NCBI GenBank assembly: GCA_028700415.1
Contig: JAQVSS010000008.1
Coordinates: forward strand, 1 to 40,136
From: Kiritimatiellia bacterium
Lineage (GTDB): Bacteria > Verrucomicrobiota > Kiritimatiellia > RFP12 > UBA1067
DNA: 40,136 nt
Direction of reading: 5' to 3'
Under the pieces are notes generated by a model. It was not told the origin of the DNA. It did not search any database and worked only from the letters and a program-made list of their open reading frames with translations. Position numbers and translations under genes: made by a program. Shown in pieces: positions 19,301 through 26,486 of the stretch. Each line of letters opens with the position of its first letter. The stretch's first letter is position 1.

Positions 19301-19345
19301 GATTTTTCACCGGCCGACAAAGGGTTTATAATGCTTTTCCGCTAA
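16319..19345 (+). CDS. Large secreted protein with two parallel beta-helix domains and a GFIMLFR C-terminus
   Basis: I start at ATG 16319 (MKKYLFAALLLAAGFTQAG, preceded by AAAGGGGAAAG), not at 16238, which lies in the previous gene; 1008 aa. After a short beta-domain, two DUF1565-type beta-helix units begin at about 110 (YWVDPETGSDSNTGTEAAPFATLQ) and 542 (WYVDAVNGDDANTG). Each includes the shared phrase DAYGCGxxAVRCVxx, so the second half repeats the first. A beta-sandwich of about 120 residues follows, and the last seven residues, GFIMLFR, resemble those of the 30640 protein. No catalytic motif was recognised. A surface glycan-binding or scaffolding role is plausible. Its stop overlaps the next start by one base. 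Confidence 0.75.
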   Translation: MKKYLFAALLLAAGFTQAGDHPYGGIHFAGTVEIAGIGIVSNETIWAESYPTQYYVKAVLGTGQHLYAFSVPDDPQGIRFPLMDESLWFMPPMTSNAVMEVSNLVATAAYWVDPETGSDSNTGTEAAPFATLQKAVNSSSTASSAYTVIHAGEGEYTNGTSSSTGVTAARLLIDRRVRIKGDGRGKSVIRGVKDTTSGLADAYGCGPDAVRCVQVTSFDKCCVQGFTLADGYSGLNTASADSRKGGVIAKGAANFFCDCSITNCYGYNGTAGYFGSYVRTLVSGCDAISGQTLLNSSSQTGLRLISSIARHRSQSGTSTLIDQATAIQSTITGERLVAGSDGAYGFKTGTVATNCVIGAGNRSVASGVGVCSNVIWDAGCVNASLWERNTRFGSGYTADVPLLYNVYGDDARPLSSSPCCGAGLLNADYYKTYSPDVNGEPILFVNGRPTVGAVQTTVQTLIVPDSAAYATLTVSGADLVTNGVAAGDVVTLSLSNMTRPGGSFMVNGVKVLGPTYTFTAGAWDGTMIGNPFIISEVVFSGDWYVDAVNGDDANTGFYPGTGWAKKNLLPFATNTAVFKSGDTLHAAPGTYDSGFYESSSGRSRVYIKEGMKIVADEGPEKTFIVGADAPAENADAYGCGTGAVRCVSIDNNATIDGFTITGGRTESGLINDALHRGSGIAGSPGSLVKNCIISNNVAGYAGGGVVSCTNINCRIFNNRADQGSGVRQAYALIGCIVDGNRGTYAVNDCSFMFNTTLGAANSNLAETAGGYTIYYPLGGGRFENCIVLGAYRASGDINAYNCVFANRSDSHPARVVCYGNTVITNAADIVLDANYAPTAKDSFLVNSGTNSTCEFRFEGKDVLGGQRIYDGVIDIGAVEYDWRGEYKKDIAPRAEMVVSNATPMVYESGSAVRVPTNSSVTVVWTRETADKAFVALDAAVTGTGTLNVYCDGSLVGTRDASGSGEMSFGVTGSSNVFVFEYVAGESDTGYAELRDFSPADKGFIMLFR

Positions 19346-21123
19346 TGAACACACTATCCGGTTTATTGTTCGCGGCGTTCGCCGCGCTGAATCCGTCTGA
19401 CCAGGCGCTGTACGACGCTGTTTATGCGCCGAAGGTGACGGGTCTTCCGCCTCAGACGGTTCTGCGGGATATGTGCGTCATGGACGACGGGGAGATCCGG
19501 CACTACGGTGCCGAGAAAATCGGTGGAAGCGTGCGCAGGGTTTACGCCTCGTCTCTCGACCGGGGTCTCACATGGAAGACGTTGATCGCATCCGAGGATG
19601 ATCCGGGGGCGATGGTGAAAAGTCCCTGGAGCGGAGAGTGGATCACCATCTCGCATAAACCGAAGATGCGGCTCATCCGCTCGAAAACCGGCCCGGGCGG
19701 TCACGACGCTGTCTGTCAGGATCTTCCCTTCACGTTCGGTTATCCGAGGCAGCCGATCGCGCTCAAACACCGCAAGCGCTGGATATGTCCGGTCAGCGAG
19801 GTGACCAATTCCCTGGATTCAGCGTTCGCGTCCTACCGGGCGGTGACGCTACTTTCGGATGACGACGGACGCACCTGGAGGCGTACCGAGCCGTCGAAGG
19901 GCCTTTTCATTCCGCCGGGAGCGGTTCCGCCGGACCGCTCGGCGCGGTGGGCGAACGGTCCCTGCGAACCGTCCGTCGCGGAACTCCGGGACGGAACGCT
20001 TTGGATGGTGACGCGCACGTCGGTCGGGAACCACTACAAGTACGTCTCCAAGGACGGGGGCGAAACTTGGGAAGGCCCCGAGAAAATGGCGGTGTTCCAT
20101 TCCGTGAACACGATGCCGCTGCTCATGGCGCTTTCGGACGGACGCCTCCTCATGATCTGGAACAACACGCAGCCCTTGCCGCAGCCGTATCTTTCGGAGT
20201 ATCCCGAGTCACGCGGTAAGGTCGGCATGGGCGCGAAATTCGTCACCAACCGTGATGCCTTGCACGCGGCGGTATCGGAGGACAACGGCAGGACCTGGAA
20301 GGGGTTCCGCGAGATCCTGCTCAACCCGATCCGCAACGACGCCGACTTCCGCGAGACCGGACGTGAGGAACCGCTCGAAAACGACAAGAGCGTCCATCAG
20401 CCGCAGGCCGTGGAGCTTCCGGGCGGGAAAATCCTTGTCGCGGTAGGACAAAACCGCCGCGCGCAGCGTTTTCTGGTTTTCGATCTCCGGTGGCTTTACG
20501 AGAGGGAGCGCTTCGACGATTTCCGCTACGGGCTCGGCGGGCTTTCCAACCATCTTTATGTGAAGGGACTCATGGGTAACTATCGGGGATGGTCCGGACA
20601 CTGCGCCTTCAACCGCATCCCCGGCGCGGTGCTGACGCGCGAGCCGGACTCTTCCGAAAATACCGCCCGCGAAGCGTTGCAGATCTGCCGCGTCCGCGAC
20701 CGCCGCCTCTACTCCGACAAGCAGGGCGTCACGTGGAATTTTCCCGCGCTCCGCAAGGGGCGCCTCGAAGTCGAGTGCCGCATCGAGGGCGAAGGCTTCC
20801 GGCTGACGCTCGCCGACCGCTGGTTCAACCCCTGCGACGAACTCGCGGGCGCGTACAGTCCGTTTACCGTCGCGGTGACGCCGAGAAACTTCGGCCGCGG
20901 CGAATGGAAGAAACTTGTCGTCACCTGGGACTTCGACGCGAAGGAGCATCACGAGATCATCGCGTCCGTCGATGGCGTCGAGATCGCCCACGAGTGGCTC
21001 GACAAATATCTCATGCCGCTCATTCCCGAAGCGGGCGTGTCGTATCTTCACATCATCACTCTCGCTGAAGACAATGATCAGAAGGGCGCGTATTTCCGCA
21101 GCTTCTCAGTGAAAGGAACCTGA
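19345..21123 (+). CDS. Sialidase-like Asp-box (BNR) repeat protein
   Basis: The product has 592 aa; its ATG overlaps the upstream TAA (TAATG). A short hydrophobic N-terminus (MNTLSGLLFAAFAAL) may be a signal peptide. Four Asp-boxes of the SxDxGxTW type are present: SLDRGLTW (near 70), SDDDGRTW (near 171), SKDGGETW (near 235) and SEDNGRTW (near 311), which fits a six-bladed propeller of the sialidase fold. A beta-sandwich follows from about 430. The classical N-terminal RIP motif with its catalytic arginine is not visible, so sialic-acid cleavage is uncertain; related proteins can act on other sugars or only bind them. Its operon position supports glycan processing. Confidence 0.72.
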   Translation: MNTLSGLLFAAFAALNPSDQALYDAVYAPKVTGLPPQTVLRDMCVMDDGEIRHYGAEKIGGSVRRVYASSLDRGLTWKTLIASEDDPGAMVKSPWSGEWITISHKPKMRLIRSKTGPGGHDAVCQDLPFTFGYPRQPIALKHRKRWICPVSEVTNSLDSAFASYRAVTLLSDDDGRTWRRTEPSKGLFIPPGAVPPDRSARWANGPCEPSVAELRDGTLWMVTRTSVGNHYKYVSKDGGETWEGPEKMAVFHSVNTMPLLMALSDGRLLMIWNNTQPLPQPYLSEYPESRGKVGMGAKFVTNRDALHAAVSEDNGRTWKGFREILLNPIRNDADFRETGREEPLENDKSVHQPQAVELPGGKILVAVGQNRRAQRFLVFDLRWLYERERFDDFRYGLGGLSNHLYVKGLMGNYRGWSGHCAFNRIPGAVLTREPDSSENTAREALQICRVRDRRLYSDKQGVTWNFPALRKGRLEVECRIEGEGFRLTLADRWFNPCDELAGAYSPFTVAVTPRNFGRGEWKKLVVTWDFDAKEHHEIIASVDGVEIAHEWLDKYLMPLIPEAGVSYLHIITLAEDNDQKGAYFRSFSVKGT

Positions 21124-21124
21124 T

Positions 21125-23533
21125 TTGATCGCGACGTTGCTGGTAGCCGGAATCGCGGTTTCGTCCGCGGAATTTCCAACGTATCCGTTTTCCGACCCCG
21201 ATCCGGTTCCGCGCACGGAGTCGATGATTTATCCGTATTTCCGCTTCGACGGATCGTCCGAGACCTCCGTGAAAACGTCGTGGCAGACGGTGGTTCTGGA
21301 CAACGGCTTGATCCGCGTCACGGCGCTTCCGGAAATCGGAGGCAAGATCTGGGGCGCGGAGGATCTCAAAAGCGCTCAGACGTTTGTTTATTTCAACCAT
21401 ACCGTCAAATTCCGCAACATCGCGGCGAGGGGGCCGTGGTGCTCGGGCGGCATCGAATTCAACTTCGGGGTGATCGGGCACAGTCCCGTCACCGCGACGC
21501 CGGTGGATTGGTGCGTCCGGACGAATGCTGACGAAAGCGTCAGCTATTTCGTTTCGGCAACGGAATTCATCTGCCGTTCCTTCTGGCAGGTGGAGGTGAA
21601 GCTGCGTGCGGGCGATAGGTTCTTCACCACCGAAACGACGTGGTTCAACGCATCGGGACTCGTCTCGCCGTATTACCAGTGGATGAACGCGGCGTTTCCG
21701 CTTGGGAACGATCCGGACTTCCTTTTTCCCGGCGGCAATTACATCGGACACGAAGGTGACGCCTACGCCTGGCCGGTCGATCATTCCGGACGCCGTCTTG
21801 CGAAATATTCCGGGAACGCTTTCGGCCACAACAAGTCGTATCACGTTCTCAACGGCGACAACCGGTTTTTCGGCATCTGGTGGCCGGAGCGCAAAATCGG
21901 CGCATACCATCTTTCTCCGGACGGCGACAAGTACGGACGTAAGATCTGGCTCTGGGCGCTTTCGCGGGAAGGCGGCATCTGGGAGGACCTGCTCACCGAT
22001 GCCGACGGACAATACGCCGAACTCCAGTCCGGACGGGGCTTCAACCAGCCCCGGAAGAAAAACGTTTTCACGCCGTTCAAGCATCCGGCGTTCGGGCCCG
22101 GACGCACGGACGCGTTCGTCGAACGCTGGGGCGTGCTCGAAAAACCGGAAGCGCCGGGGGAGGTCGTTGGCGATCCGGTCGTTGCCGCGCGTCCGGTCAC
22201 GTCTCCCGCAAACTTCGACTGGAATGCCGTTTACGGGCTTTACCTGCGCGGACGCCAGGCGCTGCTGACGAGGGAGGACAGGGCCGGGGAAAAGGCACTG
22301 GACGAATGTCTTGCGAAAGCCCCGCATTTTATTCCCGCGCTTGCCGAGAAGGCGAATCTCGCGATCCGCCGAGGCGAATACGGCAAGGCGCGTTCGCTCT
22401 GCGCCACGGCTCTCGCGGTCGATGGCTACGACGCCGCGGCGAATTACCTGGACGGGTTCGCCGCGTTCGCCCAAGGCGACACCGTGGCCGCGCGCGAACG
22501 TCTCCCGCTCGCCGCGTTCTCGTCCGAATACCGCGCCGCGGCTGAGACGCTGCTCGCGCGCGCGTTCCTGAGGGAGGGGAAGTGGGCTGCGGCGCAACGC
22601 GCCGCGGGCCGTGCGCTCGCGGCCAATGCGGATTCACCGGAAGCGGCGCTCGTCAACGTGATCGCCACGCGCAAGCTCGGCGACGCCGGAAACGCGGCGA
22701 AGCGTGCGGAGGCGATTCTGGCGAAGCTGCCGCTTTATCATGCCGCGCGTTTCGAGCTCGATCTGCTTCGGGGAGAAAGATGGACGCACCTCGTCCGCAA
22801 CGAATTTCCCGAGCAGACCTTTATGGAGTTCGGGTCGTGGTACGAGGAGTCGGGGCTGAAGGACGAGGCCCGCCGGCTATTCCTGCTTGCGGGCGATAAT
22901 CCGATCGCGAAGATCCGTCTCGGAGATCCCGCATCGGCGGTAAAACGGCCCGTCGCATTCGCGATGCCGTTCCGCCGCGAGGAGCGTGCGCCGCTCGAAC
23001 GTGCGGTGAAGGCGGATCCGTCCTGGAAGTTCAAGTTTCACCTCGCGGTGCTGCTGGCCTCGTTCAAGGATGATGCCGCCGCGGATGCACAATTGAAGGC
23101 GTGCGGCGACGGGCCGGATGATCCGGTCTTCTACCTGTTTCTCGCAACCCGCCGTAACGGAGCGGCTCGGCTCGATGCGCTGAAACGGGCGAAGTCATGC
23201 GGTGATTCGCTTCGTGTCGGCGTCGCGTTGGCGGCGCATTTCGACGCGGAGAAAGATCCGGCGTCCGTGCTCGCGGTGTGCGATGACTATCTCGCGCGTT
23301 ACCCGAAGGCGGATCGGCTCGAAATCGCGAAGGCGAAGGCGCTCCTCGATCTCCGGCGCTATCGCGAATGCTTGGATTTTCTGGAAGGCGTTTCAATTCT
23401 TCCATCGGAGTTCGGTGACAACGCCGGCGAAATTTGGCGCGAAGCGGCGCTTCAACTCGGGGACAAGGCGAAGGCGGAGCTTTACCCGGAGCGTCTTGGA
23501 CTCGGAAGACCTTATCAGGAGGAGCGCAAATGA
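21125..23533 (+). CDS. DUF5107-domain protein with C-terminal TPR-like repeats
   Basis: Translation appears to start at TTG 21125, one base after the previous stop, with AAAGGAA upstream; an alternative ATG would lose the signal peptide (MIATLLVAGIAVSSAEF). Residues 30-340 form a DUF5107-type beta-sandwich (VLDNGLIRVTALPEIGGKIWGA, FNFGVIGHSP, FFGIWWPERKIGAYH), a fold related to galactose-mutarotase-like domains. Residues about 365-790 are alanine-rich helical pairs of TPR character (ALDECLAKAPHFIPALAEKA). DUF5107-TPR proteins are common in glycan-degrading bacteria, but their reaction is unknown. It is coupled to the next gene by an ATGA overlap. Confidence 0.82.
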   Translation: MIATLLVAGIAVSSAEFPTYPFSDPDPVPRTESMIYPYFRFDGSSETSVKTSWQTVVLDNGLIRVTALPEIGGKIWGAEDLKSAQTFVYFNHTVKFRNIAARGPWCSGGIEFNFGVIGHSPVTATPVDWCVRTNADESVSYFVSATEFICRSFWQVEVKLRAGDRFFTTETTWFNASGLVSPYYQWMNAAFPLGNDPDFLFPGGNYIGHEGDAYAWPVDHSGRRLAKYSGNAFGHNKSYHVLNGDNRFFGIWWPERKIGAYHLSPDGDKYGRKIWLWALSREGGIWEDLLTDADGQYAELQSGRGFNQPRKKNVFTPFKHPAFGPGRTDAFVERWGVLEKPEAPGEVVGDPVVAARPVTSPANFDWNAVYGLYLRGRQALLTREDRAGEKALDECLAKAPHFIPALAEKANLAIRRGEYGKARSLCATALAVDGYDAAANYLDGFAAFAQGDTVAARERLPLAAFSSEYRAAAETLLARAFLREGKWAAAQRAAGRALAANADSPEAALVNVIATRKLGDAGNAAKRAEAILAKLPLYHAARFELDLLRGERWTHLVRNEFPEQTFMEFGSWYEESGLKDEARRLFLLAGDNPIAKIRLGDPASAVKRPVAFAMPFRREERAPLERAVKADPSWKFKFHLAVLLASFKDDAAADAQLKACGDGPDDPVFYLFLATRRNGAARLDALKRAKSCGDSLRVGVALAAHFDAEKDPASVLAVCDDYLARYPKADRLEIAKAKALLDLRRYRECLDFLEGVSILPSEFGDNAGEIWREAALQLGDKAKAELYPERLGLGRPYQEERK

Positions 23534-26196
23534 CAGCAAGAACGGTGTTTTGCCTGGCTGCCGCGGCGGTTGCGGCGAACGCGCTGGCGAAGGATGTTGA
23601 CGGCCGTCCGATCGAGTCCGTCTGGGCCAACCGGACGATCAATCCGATTCCCGCGCTGATCGACTTCGAAACCGACGCCGTCACGTGGATCTGCGAGGCT
23701 GACGGGGCGGAAGCGGAGTGTTACCGCACGACGGAGAAGCGGATGTTCGGCGACTGGTCGCTGGCGCTAAAAGGGCACGGGCTCAAGACAGAGAACGTCA
23801 TGCGGCTTCGTCCGTCGAAGCCGATTCCGGTTACAAACGCATTCGATCAATTCTGTGTGTGGATCCGCGGCGAGCGCTGCTGTCACGGTGCGGCGAGCGA
23901 TTGGAACACGACGCAGTGCCCGATTTCACTCGTTCTCAATCTCAAAGACGGCTCGGTCACCAACGTGCCGATGGGCGTGATCGCCTGGGAAAACTGGTTT
24001 TTCAAGAATAAGACGATTCGCCGCGGGCACGTCGATGCGTTGCAGGGAGCGGCGTTCGATGGGTTCGTCATTTCCAACGTCACCACCAAAGCCACGCGGA
24101 CGTTGCATTTTGACGATATCGCGTTCTACAAGGAGGAATGGAAACCGAAAGCGTATCCGGACGTGATGACGAACCTTTCGTTCAGGATCCGCGAGGACAC
24201 GATCCTGCCGTCCGGCAAGGCGGACAAGCGGCTCAAATACCGGTATGCCGCGGGTGCGAAGGGGCCGGAATTCTTCGCCTCATGGGACGGTTCGGCGGAG
24301 TTCGCGGTTTTCGATGGCGGCGGTGTGGTCGGACTCGACTCTGGCGATCTCAGGAATCCGGCTCCGGTGCTGAAGGCCGAGGAACGGTCGAAGTCGGAAA
24401 CGGACGGCGTCACCCGCGCCGTATGGCGTTACTCCGGGACGAACGTTTCTGCTGTCGTCACGTATACATTCCGCGTTAAGGGCAAGTCGCTTGTCGTCGA
24501 TGTTGTTTCCGACGATGTCACCGCGACGCGCTATTCGAGCGGTATCGTGTCCGGTGCCGCGAAGGTGACGCCGTTCTCCGTGCCGTATCTCACGGTCGGC
24601 TGGTGGAAGTCGTGGGTGCGTCCGCGCATGATCACCGCGGCGAAACCCGGCGGCGAGGCGCGTCTGTTCGAGTCGTCGATCTTCGACTGGTATTCGAGCG
24701 GGGCGAGCGCGATCGACGAGTCGCCGCGTTGGGAACTGGGCGAGCAGTACGTCCGGCATTATCCGAAGACGGACGGCAAGTACAACCCGCTCAAGGAGCG
24801 GCTCTTCATCACAGTGAGCCCGGAGTTCGCTGAAATCCTGCCCGCGATTCCTAACCCGAAGAGCGAGTGGAAACACGTCACCGGCAAGCGGATGTGGCGC
24901 GCGCATGCGCTTCACGACATCGAAACGGACAAGCGCATGTGGAAGGCGGTGCATGACGCCGGGATGACCGAGGTCGCGATCTGTGACCACGAGCCGATGT
25001 GGTACGACAACGGAGAGAGCTTCACGTTCCGGACGAACACGATACCGTCGAAAGGCGGCGACGCCGCGGTCGCGGAGTATTCTCGTTATCTCCGCGAGGA
25101 ACTCGGTTTTGTCTATGGGGTCTATGTCAATGTCACGGACTATGCGCCCATCAATGCCGCTTGGGACAAGGACAATGTGGCGCGTTGGTCGGAAGGGGAT
25201 ATGAACGGTGCCTGGGTGCGGTGCTACGCGCCCAAGCCGGCGCTCGCGCCGACCGCGTCTGACATCTATCCTCCGGTGCTGAAGGAGAAGTTCGGTTTCA
25301 ACGCTTCCTATTGCGATGTGATCACCACGACGTGTCCGTGGTGGCGCACCGATTACGATCACCGCGTTCCCGGCGCCGGCAAGTACGCGCCCGTCTACCA
25401 TGCCTACTGCGAGACGCTCGTTCGCCACAAGCGCGCGTTCAACGGCCCCGTCTGGAGCGAGGGGCGCCAGCACATGATGTACGCCGGGTTCGTTGACGGC
25501 AGTTACGCCCAATGCGGCAATTTGCGGGAAGACCCGTGGATCGTGGATTTCGATCTCATGAAAATCCATCCGCTTTGCTGCGATTTCGGCATGGGATGCC
25601 TTTCGATGTATCAGCCGCCGCGGACGCGCGAAGAAGCGGCGTTCTACATCCCGCACGCGCCGACGCCGAAGGATCGGGAAATCCTGCTCGACCGGTTCAT
25701 CGGCGCGACGCTCGCGTACGGGCATGCCGGGTATCTCGTCCTCGATTATCTGTTCGATCCGCCCAAGACGTTCGGACTCGCATTTTGCGGCCCGGGAAAG
25801 TGGACGGGATCGGAAGAGGGGTGGCGGCTCGCCAAGCGCAGTTACTTCATGGTGCAGCAGATCGCCGCCCGCTACACGCAGTCCGATGTGAAGGCGATCC
25901 GCTATCCCGATGCGGACGGGAAACTTCATGCAACTTCCGAAGCCATGTTCCTTAAGCTTCCCGCGCGCCAACAGGTGGCGGTTGAGTACGAAAACGGCAC
26001 CTTCGTCGTGGTGAACGGCAACGGCCGCCATCGCCTCAAGACCTCCTTTGGCGGGCGCGATGTCGATCTGTGTCCGTACGGTTACGTGGCCTGGACTTCC
26101 GACGGAAAAGTCTACGTCGAATCCAACGACACGGGCTTGGGCCGCTTCGACATTTCCCGCTCGCCGGCCTACAATTTTCGCGATGAGCGTCGGTGA
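23530..26196 (+). CDS. Putative secreted TIM-barrel glycoside hydrolase (family not assigned)
   Basis: The start at 23530 overlaps the upstream stop (ATGA) and yields a signal peptide (MTARTVFCLAAAAVAANALA); 888 aa. The ORF track's 23434 start is inside the previous gene. Residues 30-230 look like a carbohydrate-binding beta-sandwich (ALIDFETDAVTWICEADG), followed by a second beta-domain up to about 440. A barrel-like domain follows with VAICDHEPMWYD, NASYCDVITTTCPWWRTDYDHR and FNGPVWSEGRQHMMYAG, where an Asp (YCD) and a Glu (SEG) could be catalytic. The layout recalls GH101/DUF5696-type enzymes, which act on O-glycans or other alpha-linked sugars, but I cannot assign it. It is the last gene of the operon that starts at 9504. 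Confidence 0.65.
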   Translation: MTARTVFCLAAAAVAANALAKDVDGRPIESVWANRTINPIPALIDFETDAVTWICEADGAEAECYRTTEKRMFGDWSLALKGHGLKTENVMRLRPSKPIPVTNAFDQFCVWIRGERCCHGAASDWNTTQCPISLVLNLKDGSVTNVPMGVIAWENWFFKNKTIRRGHVDALQGAAFDGFVISNVTTKATRTLHFDDIAFYKEEWKPKAYPDVMTNLSFRIREDTILPSGKADKRLKYRYAAGAKGPEFFASWDGSAEFAVFDGGGVVGLDSGDLRNPAPVLKAEERSKSETDGVTRAVWRYSGTNVSAVVTYTFRVKGKSLVVDVVSDDVTATRYSSGIVSGAAKVTPFSVPYLTVGWWKSWVRPRMITAAKPGGEARLFESSIFDWYSSGASAIDESPRWELGEQYVRHYPKTDGKYNPLKERLFITVSPEFAEILPAIPNPKSEWKHVTGKRMWRAHALHDIETDKRMWKAVHDAGMTEVAICDHEPMWYDNGESFTFRTNTIPSKGGDAAVAEYSRYLREELGFVYGVYVNVTDYAPINAAWDKDNVARWSEGDMNGAWVRCYAPKPALAPTASDIYPPVLKEKFGFNASYCDVITTTCPWWRTDYDHRVPGAGKYAPVYHAYCETLVRHKRAFNGPVWSEGRQHMMYAGFVDGSYAQCGNLREDPWIVDFDLMKIHPLCCDFGMGCLSMYQPPRTREEAAFYIPHAPTPKDREILLDRFIGATLAYGHAGYLVLDYLFDPPKTFGLAFCGPGKWTGSEEGWRLAKRSYFMVQQIAARYTQSDVKAIRYPDADGKLHATSEAMFLKLPARQQVAVEYENGTFVVVNGNGRHRLKTSFGGRDVDLCPYGYVAWTSDGKVYVESNDTGLGRFDISRSPAYNFRDERR

Positions 26197-26225
26197 TTCC
26201 AAAACGCCCCTTCAACAGAATTTGA

Positions 26226-26254
26226 GGGTGACCTCCGGCTCTGGCAAGTCACCC
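26226..26254. terminator. Hairpin downstream of the seven-gene operon (candidate terminator)
   Basis: GGGTGAC pairs perfectly with GTCACCC across a 15-base loop, 30 bases after the stop of the 23530 gene. No T-run follows, so it might instead be an RNA-stabilising stem. Its position at the end of a packed operon is the main support. Confidence 0.4.
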
Positions 26255-26318
26255 ATCGTATGAAACAGTGCGATGTTCAGCACGTCATCGCTTTCTTTCC
26301 TTCTGTCCGCCCGAAGAC

Positions 26319-26369
26319 GCAACCAGCGTGAACAAACAAACTTGTGCCGGCAACAACGATTCAGTATGG
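26319..26369 (+). repeat. Imperfect intergenic repeat, copy A
   Basis: This segment matches 36642-36690 with about one gap and some ten differences; the core ACTTGTGCxGGCAACAACG is almost unchanged. TTGTGCCGGCAACAA in the core is nearly palindromic with a central CG, as in LacI-family operators. Both copies lie upstream of GH20-like genes, but at different distances (about 120 and 11 bases). Confidence 0.5.
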
Positions 26370-26486
26370 TTTCTATGCGCACTGGGGCACGCCTTTTGGG
26401 TGTTCATAACTATACGAGGAGCACAATGACCCGGCGCCTTTCAATACTGTTATTGCTCACACACTCTAAGGAGGCCCATTCCGATT

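Larger units (their letters stand above)
26197..26486. other. 290-base gap between operon 9504-26196 and the 26487 gene
   Basis: This gap contains a hairpin at 26226-26254, one copy of a roughly 50-base imperfect repeat at 26319-26369, and a Shine-Dalgarno sequence AAGGAGG at 26468-26474. A 46-codon ORF from ATG 26426 starts like a signal peptide but runs out of frame into the next gene, and I do not call it. No convincing sigma-70 promoter was seen. Confidence 0.5.

Noticed and set aside
19300-19345. PEP-CTERM or LPxTG sorting signal on the surface proteins
   Set aside because: No PEP or LPxTG followed by a membrane helix and basic tail is present at the ends of the 16319 or 30640 proteins; only the short GFxxLF heptad is.
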